The notes beneath the pieces were generated by a model. The model searched no databases, was not told the origin of the DNA, and saw nothing but the letters and a program-made list of their open reading frames with translations. Source: Nostoc sp. T09 (GTDB lineage Bacteria; Cyanobacteriota; Cyanobacteriia; Cyanobacteriales; Nostocaceae). Taken from it: 64,000 nucleotides of DNA. The stretch lies in assembly GCF_002154695.1 (NCBI RefSeq), contig NZ_MTAV01000082.1, positions 1 to 64,000 on the forward strand. The letters are read 5' to 3'. Each line of letters starts with the position of its first letter. Position 1 is the stretch's first letter. Below, in pieces: positions 29,651-37,960 of this stretch. A program made the translations under genes and the position numbers.

Positions 29651-30362
29651 TAGGAAGTACTTTCTTAACAATCTATTAATTATTCAAGACTTATCAAACT
29701 AGAACGCAGAAGCAAAAGGAAAAATCGTATTTTAAATTATTTTCAATTAGCAATTTACATTTAATTGTATTGAGTGCTGAATATTTTATGAAATCTTAAT
29801 GCCAATTTAAATATTTGTATAAACTACTAAAATTACAACCAGAGAATTATTTATTTATCTCACTTGAGACAGGCGTTAAAACATTATCGAAGTTTTATTT
29901 TGGAAATGGGTGGAATTGTATAAAACAAGGATGAATTAATAAATATCAGTCATGCAATAGTTAACTATTAACTCTTTGCATTCCCTAGATAATAGAGATT
30001 TAAGCATTAATATATTTGCTAAAAACCTGTAAAGATATTTATTAGCAAGCAAAATATTGAATCAGAAAATAATTGCTGAAAAAGTTTAATCTGTAATGAC
30101 ACGCCAACTATACTCCAGCAACAAGATTTGCAAAAAATATAGGATTCATATCTGATTTTTGAAATACACTTAGTGGGCATTACCTAGCAAAACCCAGGAT
30201 AGGGAGAGAATTGCTCACCTTACATTTGACTAAACTTGACCTTCAAATGTTAGGATTTTTTCAAAATTTAAACTGGATTTTTGTAGTTTATTAAATAATT
30301 AGTGGAGCTTGCTTTTAAACCTTTATAGCAAGATGACTAATTAATTGTCTTTTGCCTTTATT
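29651..30362. other. 712-bp AT-rich intergenic region before cheR
   Basis: Very AT-rich, with no frame worth calling on either strand and no recognised RNA. It must hold the cheR promoter. A short GC-richer patch (AAACCCAGGATAGGGAGAG, near 30190-30208) is the only contrast I see. Confidence 0.45.
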
Positions 30363-31193
30363 ATGACTTCACCAAAACCAAAATTAGAAGATATCGAAAT
30401 TCAATTACTACTTGAAGGAGTTTACCGCTACTGGGGTTATGACTTCCGCAATTATGCTTTATCTTCGCTGAAGCGTCGTATTTATCAGTTTATTAAAAAA
30501 GAAGGCTTCACTAGCGTTTCTGATTTGCAAGCACGGGTGCTACACGATCAGGAATGTTTGGAAAGATTTTTGCTTAGTCTCACAGTAAATGTAACTTCAA
30601 TGTTTCGCGATCCCAGCTTTTATCTGGCGTTAAGAAAGGAAGTAATTCCGCTTTTACGTACCTATCCTTTTGTTCGCATTTGGCACGCTGGATGTTCAAC
30701 GGGAGAAGAAGTTTACTCAATGGCGATTTTACTAGAAGAGGAAAAGCTTTATCAACGTTGTCGTATTTACGCTACTGACTTTAACGAAAGAGTATTGCAA
30801 AAAGCTAAAAGTGGCATTTTCCCTCTCAAACAAATGCAGGAATACACCCAACTTTATTTAAAAGCAGGTGGAAAGGAATCTTTTTCAGAATACTATACCC
30901 CAGGTTACGACAGTGCTATTATTCGCGCATCTTTACGAGAAAATATCGTGTTTGCCCAACATAACTTGGCAACTGATAGTTCTTTTAATGAATTTCATAT
31001 CATAATTTGTCGAAATGTCTTAATTTATTTCAACCAAACGCTGCAAAAGCATGTACATGAACTTTTTTATAATAGCCTTTGTCCTTTTGGTATTTTAGGT
31101 TTAGGACGGCAAGAATCAATTCGTTTTACCAGCCAGGACCATCACTACCAAGAGCTTGTCAAAGGTGAAAAGCTCTATCGGAGGTTGAATTAA
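30363..31193 (+). CDS. cheR: CheR-type protein-glutamate O-methyltransferase
   Basis: 276 residues from the ATG at 30363; the frame also opens with a TTG six codons upstream. The N-terminal helical domain (~15-75) includes NYALSSLKRRIYQFI. The SAM-binding methyltransferase domain carries WHAGCSTGEEVYSMAILLEE (~103-122), the motif RIYATDFNERVL, and DSSFNEFHIIICRNVLIYFN. CheR methylates chemoreceptor glutamates, yet no methyl-accepting protein is nearby. It overlaps cheB by one base (TAATG), so the pair is coupled. In such receptor-less settings CheR/CheB are thought to act on hybrid kinases, and one with three receivers is 3 kb upstream. Confidence 0.93.
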   Translation: MTSPKPKLEDIEIQLLLEGVYRYWGYDFRNYALSSLKRRIYQFIKKEGFTSVSDLQARVLHDQECLERFLLSLTVNVTSMFRDPSFYLALRKEVIPLLRTYPFVRIWHAGCSTGEEVYSMAILLEEEKLYQRCRIYATDFNERVLQKAKSGIFPLKQMQEYTQLYLKAGGKESFSEYYTPGYDSAIIRASLRENIVFAQHNLATDSSFNEFHIIICRNVLIYFNQTLQKHVHELFYNSLCPFGILGLGRQESIRFTSQDHHYQELVKGEKLYRRLN

Positions 31194-31768
31194 TGGCAGT
31201 TAAAATTGTAGTCATTGGTGCATCTTCTGGTGGTTTATCTGCCATAAAAATCTTGCTGCAAAATATACCACAAGACTTAAAATCTCCTATTATAATTGTG
31301 CAACATCGCCATCGAGATTCTCGCGATAAGTTGGGAGATTTATTGCAGCAAGATACATCTTTAATAGTCCGAGAAGTCGAAGATAAAGATGAAATTTTAT
31401 CAGGCTATGTTTATTTAGCACCTGCTGATTACCATTTGTTAGTTGAATCAGGTTACTTTGCGCTCTCTACTGATGCTCCTGTTTCTTATGCTCGTCCGTC
31501 AATCGATGTTTTGTTTGAGTCTGCTGCTGATGTTTACGGCGAACAGGTAATTGGGGTGATCTTAACCGGAGCGAATGAAGATGGCGTACAAGGTTTAAAA
31601 ATGGTAAAATCCCATCTTGGGATCGCAATTGTTCAAGAGCCTACTACCGCTGAATGTGCTGTGATGCCAAAAGCTGCTATTACTGCTGTTGCTGTAGATT
31701 GGATCTTGCCGTTAGAAGAGATAGCAAAGAAATTAGTTTATCTTTGCGATTATATAAATAAACAATGA
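31193..31768 (+). CDS. cheB: CheB-type methylesterase domain protein, lacking a receiver
   Basis: 191 residues, only the catalytic domain. The catalytic triad can be read: Ser11 in GASSGGLSAI, His in IIIVQHRHRD, and Asp in LTGANEDGVQG. Classical CheB has an N-terminal receiver that activates it; this one has none, so it may be constitutively active or controlled by a partner such as the lone receiver at 32187. The start ATG overlaps the cheR stop by one base. A small hairpin (ATCCTCC / GGAGGAT, 31795-31812) follows the stop. Confidence 0.92.
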   Translation: MAVKIVVIGASSGGLSAIKILLQNIPQDLKSPIIIVQHRHRDSRDKLGDLLQQDTSLIVREVEDKDEILSGYVYLAPADYHLLVESGYFALSTDAPVSYARPSIDVLFESAADVYGEQVIGVILTGANEDGVQGLKMVKSHLGIAIVQEPTTAECAVMPKAAITAVAVDWILPLEEIAKKLVYLCDYINKQ

Positions 31769-32186
31769 CTCTGCAAATGTAACCCAAAGTTAACATCCTC
31801 CTGATGGAGGATAAATCAGAAAAATTATTGGCACTAGAGTTTATGTTTTTCCTTACCAAGCCCAACAATATTTCTATATAATCTATTTTAGTTTCAAAAT
31901 TACAGCAGAATTCAGGAGTCAGAATCCAGAATTTAGAAGTAAAACAGTATTTATGCTTGGGTTTGAAACTTAAGATGTCCACTTCACTAACTTAAAATCT
32001 GCCGTATTGATTTAAATTTTAGCTTGACCTATTTCATCTATCTAAAGTCATAAATTTATTAACAAATAATAGTTTTATAATGGATTTCAAGACCGAAATT
32101 TAATCCTTTGCTCATACTTTTTTTATCTGTTAGAATTCTGAAGAAACTATTAATTTTCAGAATAAACTTTGGGGATAGGATAAAAT
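31769..32186. other. Intergenic region with dispersed repeat copy 2 and small hairpin
   Basis: 418 bp. A 7-bp stem at 31795-31812 lies 26 bp after cheB and may terminate it, although no T-run follows. The 100-bp repeat at 31911-32010 is listed separately. The rest is AT-rich and leads to a good ribosome binding site (GGGGATAGGA) before the receiver gene. Confidence 0.55.
31911..32010. repeat. Dispersed ~100-bp intergenic repeat, copy 2
   Basis: This aligns gap-free with bases 1-100 of the window at roughly 80-85% identity in the same orientation. No coding frame is shared. Both copies include the same GAATTC-like short units at their left side, close to the heptamer-type repeats of Nostocales. 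Confidence 0.75.
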
Positions 32187-32657
32187 ATGCGGCCCAAAAC
32201 TAGCCTAAATGCTGAAATTCTGGAAAGTTCTCTAATTTTAGAAGGTTTAAGAGTTTTGCTGGTAGAAGATAATGAAGATACACAACTCTTACTGACTTAT
32301 CTGTTAGAGGATTCAGGAGCGGATGTAGCTGTAACAGGATCAGCCTATGAAGCGCTGGCAGTTTTAGAACAAACGCAACCTGATATATTACTTTGTGATA
32401 TTGGCTTGCCTGAAATAGACGGTTGTACTCTGATGCGGAAAATTAGAGCAATGTCTGCAAAGCAACTAAAACAAATTCCGGCAATTGCTCTAACTGCTTA
32501 TTCTCAAGAGATTGCTGAGAAAGAAGCACTTGCATCGGGATTTCAGGCTTACTTTGTCAAGCCAATAGAACCAGTTGAATTTATAAATTCTGTGGCAAAT
32601 GTTCTAAACAACAGTTATCGAACTAATCCTGCTCGCAAAGCGCGGACTGCAATTTGA
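32187..32657 (+). CDS. Single-domain response regulator (REC only)
   Basis: 156 residues. A standard receiver fills ~19-140: acidic pair ED near 27-29 (LLVEDNEDTQ), phospho-acceptor in LLCDIGLPEIDG, Thr in AIALTAY and Lys in YFVKPIEP. There is no output domain, so it is a phosphate shuttle or a protein-protein regulator, plausibly linked to the hybrid kinase or to CheB upstream. The last 43 bp overlap, on the opposite strand, the 3' end of the NarL-type gene at 32615-33331, an unusually tight convergent arrangement. Confidence 0.93.
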   Translation: MRPKTSLNAEILESSLILEGLRVLLVEDNEDTQLLLTYLLEDSGADVAVTGSAYEALAVLEQTQPDILLCDIGLPEIDGCTLMRKIRAMSAKQLKQIPAIALTAYSQEIAEKEALASGFQAYFVKPIEPVEFINSVANVLNNSYRTNPARKARTAI

Positions 32658-33331
32658 GTACGGTCACTGACCGAAAGCTTGTTTAAAATATTACGAACAT
32701 GAGTTTTAACTGTGCCGACTGTAATGTAAAGTTGCTCACCAATTTGGCTATTACTGCACCCATCAACTATCAACTTCAATACATCTAATTCACGTGCAGT
32801 TAAAGGATAGGAAAGGAGAAATTCACTTTCTGATGGTGACAAAGAGTTAATTGCAACTGTTGTAGGTTTAACAGGAGAATTTGCTTCTGTATAAACATTG
32901 TTGCTTTGCTGTAATACAATCCGAGCAATAGCAGGATCAATCCATGAGTTACCTTCGTGAGTAATTCTGATAGCATCAGCTAATTTTTCAATGCTGGCAT
33001 CTTTCATGTAATAAGAATCTGCTCCAGCAGCAAACGCAGCTAGAACAGTATCTTCACTATCATTCATAGTCAAAATTAAAATCTTAGTTGGCAAAGATGA
33101 GTCTTCCTCAGAATTTTTAAATATCTGGGTTAACTCAATGCCGCTCATATCTGGTAAGCCCACATCAACTATTGCAACATCTGGTTGCATAGATTTAAGC
33201 AGCGACAAACCAGATTTGGCATCTTTAGCTTCACCAATCACCTGAATTCCTTCTTTTTGCTTTAAAGCAGCGCGCATTCCTATACGAGTGAGGTCGTGGT
33301 CTTCAATTAAAATTACGCGAATGTTGTTCAT
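32615..33331 (-). CDS. NarL/FixJ-type response regulator (REC-LuxR HTH), paralogue B
   Basis: 238 residues, with GAGG ahead of the ATG. REC has its acceptor Asp in AIVDVGLPDMSG and YYMKDASIE around the conserved Lys. The LuxR-type helix-turn-helix (~173-236) reads LTARELDVLKLIVDGCSNSQ and GTVKTHVRNILNKL. It is strongly similar to the regulator at 19256-19969 from end to end, differing mainly in the linker. The two paralogues lie at either side of the 19-33 kb signalling block. Its 3' end overlaps the lone-receiver gene by 43 bp in convergent orientation. Confidence 0.93.
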   Translation of the reverse strand: MNNIRVILIEDHDLTRIGMRAALKQKEGIQVIGEAKDAKSGLSLLKSMQPDVAIVDVGLPDMSGIELTQIFKNSEEDSSLPTKILILTMNDSEDTVLAAFAAGADSYYMKDASIEKLADAIRITHEGNSWIDPAIARIVLQQSNNVYTEANSPVKPTTVAINSLSPSESEFLLSYPLTARELDVLKLIVDGCSNSQIGEQLYITVGTVKTHVRNILNKLSVSDRTQIAVRALRAGLVR

Positions 33332-33646
33332 AATCCAGCCTCAAATTATCTATCTATACTTTTCAGCAATTAGAGGTAACAGAATTCTTCTTTTTGGTAG
33401 GTTATCTCTGCTTTCGTACCAATTTTAAAGCGATAGAAGAATTTGAGTCTATCCATCGGAGGAACTGTTTGCAAAAGCAAAATAACAATCTCAAGATTAA
33501 TGTTCGATCATTCAAGAGAAAGCCAGAAGCAGCTATATAAATAGACTGAAGATTTTTTATTACCTATCTACGGGTAGATGGCTAATAACATTAAAACAGC
33601 AATAGAGGAGACTGAACTAATCAAGTTCACAAATCAAATAGGAGTG
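33332..33646. other. Intergenic region upstream of NarL paralogue B
   Basis: 315 bp that should carry the promoter of the regulator. A near-palindrome around ATCTAC-GG-GTAGAT (about 33567-33580) resembles the ATCTATC/GATAGAT inverted repeat upstream of paralogue A. No gene is seen. Confidence 0.45.
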
Positions 33647-33901
33647 TTATGGTTTACCTGTACCAATAGCAGATGCAGCTCTGACTAAAATGACAGTCTG
33701 TTGGCTATTGCGGGAGATAGCGGCGGGAATATCACCATGCACTGCCTGTTGCAGCATTCCTTCACGAGAAGCCCCCAAAACAATTACATCACTTTGGTTA
33801 TCTCTAGCACTTCTAAGCTCGACTTTATCCAAAATTAAGAACTCAGTTTTCTTAATCCGGCAAAAACCCTGGCTTTTTGGCAAGTGCTTTTTCCATGTCA
33901 C
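33647..33901 (-). pseudogene. Universal stress protein (UspA) C-terminal fragment
   Basis: An 84-codon frame whose last two thirds match the nucleotide-binding end of UspA domains: DVIVLGASREGMLQQAVHG then IPAAISRNSQQTVILVRA. Such sequences occur in stand-alone Usp proteins and as C-terminal tails of cyanobacterial chloride channels. The N-terminal half of the domain and any channel are absent, and the frame opens with GTG and no ribosome binding site. I therefore read it as a remnant. Confidence 0.65.
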
Positions 33902-33918
33902 TGATTTGTGAGTAGAGA

Positions 33919-33966
33919 AGAATCAAGAGTGAAGAATGAAAACTCTGCTTCCTCACTCTTGATTCT
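33919..33966 (-). terminator. Inverted repeat after the GH13-CBM20 gene
   Basis: Perfect 14-bp arms AGAATCAAGAGTGA (33919-33932) and TCACTCTTGATTCT (33953-33966) surround a 20-nt loop. It begins 7 bp past the stop of the minus-strand amylase gene, a fitting position for a terminator or mRNA-stabilising hairpin. Confidence 0.6.
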
Positions 33967-33972
33967 ATATTT

Positions 33973-35901
33973 CTACGATTCCCTTCCCGATGTCCAGGTA
34001 TCGCGCCATTTGACTGTGCCTTCTTTGGCAATTACCCAACGACGAGGTACAGTATTTTCGCGCAGGGGCGATCGCCCTTCACGCCACATGGCATATTTGT
34101 AACTGATTAACTTACCAGTACTCTCGTTAAACGGAATCTCCGCAAACCAGGTATTGGTGTTGATGTACTCTAGGGGATAGGCTTTGCCGATATCCCAGTT
34201 ACCTAACTCAGGACAGTCTCCTGTGACGACGATGATTTCACCTGGTTGAGTTTGTACGCCATTTAATTGCACGCGTACAATTGTTTGTGCTTTGATTCTC
34301 TCCCCAACGTGGCTGAAAACAATTACTCCCCGTTCTTCTAGTACCAAGTTTTGAATCTTACCATCTTTAACTTCATACTTGTTACGAGTTACTACGCAGG
34401 TATGTTCGCCATCAGGTAGTTCTGTGTCCACTTCTTCTAGAGTAACTTCTCCACCACGATTCAATGCCACAAAACACAGAGAATCACGATAGCGGCGCAA
34501 GTAGCAATAAACATCTTCTGTTAAGTACTTTTGCCAGTGGCTACCCATTGATACGGCTGGATTAAGTCGTCGTAAACCAGAAAGCAGCCTGACATAACGG
34601 TAAATTTCCGTGTCGGTATCCCATTTTTCCATCATGGGGCGATTGTAAGGATCGTTACCGCCATCGGTATCGTTGTGCAGATATTGTTCTGTGCCGTAAT
34701 AGATGCAGGGAATACCACGACAGGTCATAATCAGGGCGATCGCAACCTTTAACATCGCTGGATCGGGGTTCAGCGATTGGAAGCGAGACATATCATGGTT
34801 ATCGATAAAAGTAATTAACTCTGTTGCCCCACTGTAGCGATGGTCTTGGTCAAATATATATTGAATTGTATGAAATCCGTTTTCTGAACCTTGTGCTAGT
34901 GCGGCTCTAATCGCCACACACAACCCAAAGTCTAGCATTGTCATACCAGAGTTATTAGCAAATTCCACAGAGCGATCGTCACTGGGATTGCTATAAATCC
35001 ATTCACCAAAAATGAATACATCTGGTTTGTGATTACACATATCACCAGTGAATTCTTGCCAAAACCAAATTGGCATATGCTTGACAGTATCTACCCGCAG
35101 TGCATCAACACCTCTGTCTAGCCATTGTTTAATTGCTGATTTGATGTACTCACGATATTCGCTATTATTTTCATTGAAAGTTGCTAAACCTGCTAATTCG
35201 CAATTTTGTACTTGCCAATCGTCTTCCCAGTCTTGGACTTCGCCGTAATGATGATACCAATGATTCACATCATCATTGAAGTCAGCAATTTTCACACCAT
35301 CATCATACAATTCACCTTTGCTACCACTGGTATCGGGAGTGCTATGGTTGCAAACAATATCCAACACCAGTTTCATATTGCGCTTGTGCATTTCTGCAAT
35401 CAAGCGGTCAAATGTTGTATCTTTTGTTTCCTGAGTTGCGTTTAACGAAGGATTCTCTCCTTTAGCAATAAAGCGAGGATTGATCCGCTTAAAGTCTTTT
35501 GTCCAATAGCCATGTATGGCAGCATTGCCAACAAATAACTCTTCAACTTGCTCAAACAACGGAGTTAGCCAAATGGCTGTCACTCCCATATTTTTTAAAT
35601 AATCTAATTTATCAATAACACCTTGTAAGTCTCCACCCCAGTACTTACCCCAATCTTGTCCACTTGGATCGTAAAGTTCTGAGTTAATACCTTCGCTATT
35701 ATCTGGATCGCCATCATGAAAGCGATCGACCACAATAAAGTAAATAGTTTCTTGACGAAATTCAATATCCCTGGTGTAGAGAAACTCTAAGTTAATTTCT
35801 GTCTCTGATGGTGGTGATTCTATTATATTTTCTACTGCTTCACTGGGTGCATCTACCTTGTATTGCTCTGGAGAGAATTGAGATGGAGGAGTCTGTACCA
35901 T
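33973..35901 (-). CDS. GH13 alpha-amylase-family enzyme with C-terminal CBM20
   Basis: 642 residues with no signal peptide. The GH13 barrel spans ~45-430: QETIYFIVVDRFHDGD, nucleophile Asp in VDALRVDTVKHM, Glu in FIFGEWIYSN, and the third Asp in FIDNHDMSRF. A C-domain follows, then a starch-binding CBM20 (~535-635: VRVQLNGVQTQPGEIIVVTG; CPELGNWDIGKAYPL; WFAEIPF). This order resembles cyclomaltodextrin glucanotransferases and maltogenic amylases, but without their extra domains. Being apparently cytoplasmic, it would act on glycogen. It is the second GH13 gene within 6 kb, embedded in the stress-signalling island. Confidence 0.9.
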   Translation of the reverse strand: MVQTPPSQFSPEQYKVDAPSEAVENIIESPPSETEINLEFLYTRDIEFRQETIYFIVVDRFHDGDPDNSEGINSELYDPSGQDWGKYWGGDLQGVIDKLDYLKNMGVTAIWLTPLFEQVEELFVGNAAIHGYWTKDFKRINPRFIAKGENPSLNATQETKDTTFDRLIAEMHKRNMKLVLDIVCNHSTPDTSGSKGELYDDGVKIADFNDDVNHWYHHYGEVQDWEDDWQVQNCELAGLATFNENNSEYREYIKSAIKQWLDRGVDALRVDTVKHMPIWFWQEFTGDMCNHKPDVFIFGEWIYSNPSDDRSVEFANNSGMTMLDFGLCVAIRAALAQGSENGFHTIQYIFDQDHRYSGATELITFIDNHDMSRFQSLNPDPAMLKVAIALIMTCRGIPCIYYGTEQYLHNDTDGGNDPYNRPMMEKWDTDTEIYRYVRLLSGLRRLNPAVSMGSHWQKYLTEDVYCYLRRYRDSLCFVALNRGGEVTLEEVDTELPDGEHTCVVTRNKYEVKDGKIQNLVLEERGVIVFSHVGERIKAQTIVRVQLNGVQTQPGEIIVVTGDCPELGNWDIGKAYPLEYINTNTWFAEIPFNESTGKLISYKYAMWREGRSPLRENTVPRRWVIAKEGTVKWRDTWTSGRES

Positions 35902-36168
35902 AAAAAGATTTAAGGTTTTAGAGAATAAAGGTTTGCAGATCTAAGGATATTTTGCTTTTAAAGTATTTATTTAACTGCAAACATGGGTATTATCTAATCA
36001 ATTTTCTTTTTTTAGCATCTATCTCCAGCTAGTTTAAGCTTCTACCTCTAGATATATTGCTACTTTTGCAATCTCAAAAATACATTAATAAATTCGAGGT
36101 GCGATCGCCTTACTTCAGAAAGACTCTTTGTACCTCTGCATTTCAAACCGAATTTATCGAAAGCCGCA

Positions 36169-37679
36169 CTAAAAAATTAAACGATTCCCTTTCTTACGGC
36201 GTTTGATTTCAGCTTGAATTGCATCAACAACTGTTTCAATCACCTTGACTCTGGCATAGTATTTGTCATTAGCAGCAACGATTGTCCAGGGAGCCGTTGG
36301 GGTGGTGGTACGTTGAATCGCTTGATTGACTGCTACTTCGTAGTCAGGCCATTTTTCCCGATTGCGCCAGTCTTCATCGGTGAGCTTGTACTGTTTAAAG
36401 GGGTCATTTTGACGCTCATTAAAGCGCTTGAGTTGTTCCTCTGGGCTAATGTGCAGCCAAAACTTGACTAAAACGTAGCCTGCATTTGTTAACTGGGCTT
36501 CAAATTCATTAATTTCTTGGTAAGCTCTACGCCACTCTGTTTCTACCGCAAATCCTTCGACTCGCTCGACTAAAACCCGTCCGTACCAAGAACGGTCAAA
36601 AATCCCGATGGTGCCAGTGGTGGGTAATTGCCGCCAGAATCGCCAAAGATAATGATGAGCTTTTTCTTCATCTGACGGCGCAGCAAAAGGATGAACGAAG
36701 TAACTGCGAGGGTCAAGGATATCAGTGAGACGCTTAATAGCCCCACCTTTACCTGCTGCATCCCAACCTTCAAACAGTACTAGTACAGGAATTTGATACT
36801 TGTGGATACTTAACTGTAACTGACGCAGTTGTATCTGTTCGGTAGCTAATTGCTCATCGTAGTCTACTTCTGACAGACTTTGGCTCAAATCAATTTGTGC
36901 TAGTAAGTTTGGCTCTGTGGGTTCTAAATGAACTTGTGCAGGCAGGATAGGAGTAGGAAGCTGGATTTGCAGCCGATCTAGAGCAGTAGTTAAAGTTGCA
37001 GCTAGATGGGTTAGCACCTTTACCCGTGCCCAGCGCTGTGAGTCACCTTCTACTAAAGTCCAGGGAGAACTACCAGTACTGGTTTGAACTAGCATCTCTT
37101 CAGCCAAAGCCGTATAGCGATCATAGTGTTTTTCTTGCTGCCAGTCTTCTTTGCGCACCCGCCAAGCTGTTAGGGGATCTTTGGCATATTCTTTCAAGCG
37201 ACTTTTTAATTCTTTACGGCTCAGATGCAACCAAAATTTCGCGATCGCCACCCTATTATCAACCATCTGTCGCTCAAAGGAGTTAATTTGCCCCATTAAT
37301 ATCGGAATTTGGGCGGGTGCTACTCGCTCAAATAGCCGATCTTCTAGAACATGGGTATACCAGCTGTGATAAAAAATGCTAATTGCGCCTTGGGCGGGTA
37401 GTTTTTCCCAGAATCTCCAGAGAAATGGGTATTGGCGTTCCTCTGGAGCCGCAGCCCAAATGGGATGTACTTTAAACCCGCGAGGATCGATGTAGGAGAC
37501 CATTTGCTTAACCAGTCCACCTTTGCCAGAAGCAGCCCAACCCTCCAAGACAACAATCACAGGTAATTTTTTTCCCAACAGGCAGTTTGCAGTGTCCGCA
37601 GTTGATGCATTAGCCTGTCAATCTCGGACTTATAGGTGGCTTTCTCCAAAGTGAGGCTCAAATCTAATGTATCTAGCAT
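36169..37679 (-). CDS. pap: Polyphosphate:AMP phosphotransferase (two-domain PPK2), interrupted by a homopolymer frameshift
   Basis: This enzyme transfers phosphate from polyphosphate to AMP, giving ADP. Two PPK2 domains lie in tandem. The C-terminal one is canonical (FEGWDAAGKGGAIKRL; GIFDRSWYGRVLVERV). The N-terminal one keeps the P-loop (GWAASGKGGLVK) but has FYHSWYTHV in place of FDRSWYGRV. It is degenerate, as is usual in two-domain members. The long frame opens with TTG at 37578, but the expected N-terminus (MLDTLDLSLTLEKATYK through LRTLQTACWEKK) is encoded just upstream from an ATG at 37679, in another frame. The frames meet at seven A (complement of T 37567-37573), where eight A would restore one continuous protein of about 503 residues. 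Sequencing error, a young mutation or slippage would each explain it. Confidence 0.85.
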
Positions 37680-37960
37680 CAAAAATTTTAAATATAAATA
37701 AGCATTGCTGAACTATAGATAATATGCCGAAAACCCTGGAAATAGCTTACAAACTATCTGACGAAATATAAACTTGTTAACAGGTATTAGGAATTTCGCT
37801 TCAGGCTCGTGACACTATAAATAGCAGCTGTCTATCTGCTAAAGACTGGAAAAAATTAGTAGTGGGGGTGGATGGCTAATCTAGGTGAACTAGTAAGCAG
37901 TTTTCACTCAAGCACAAACCGCTATAAGAGCAAAATATTTTCTATAAAAGTGGTAAGCAT

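Noticed and set aside
31680-31982. 100-codon minus-strand frame overlapping cheB and the repeat
   Set aside because: It is a shadow of the cheB 3' end plus dispersed repeat, without a ribosome binding site or motif.
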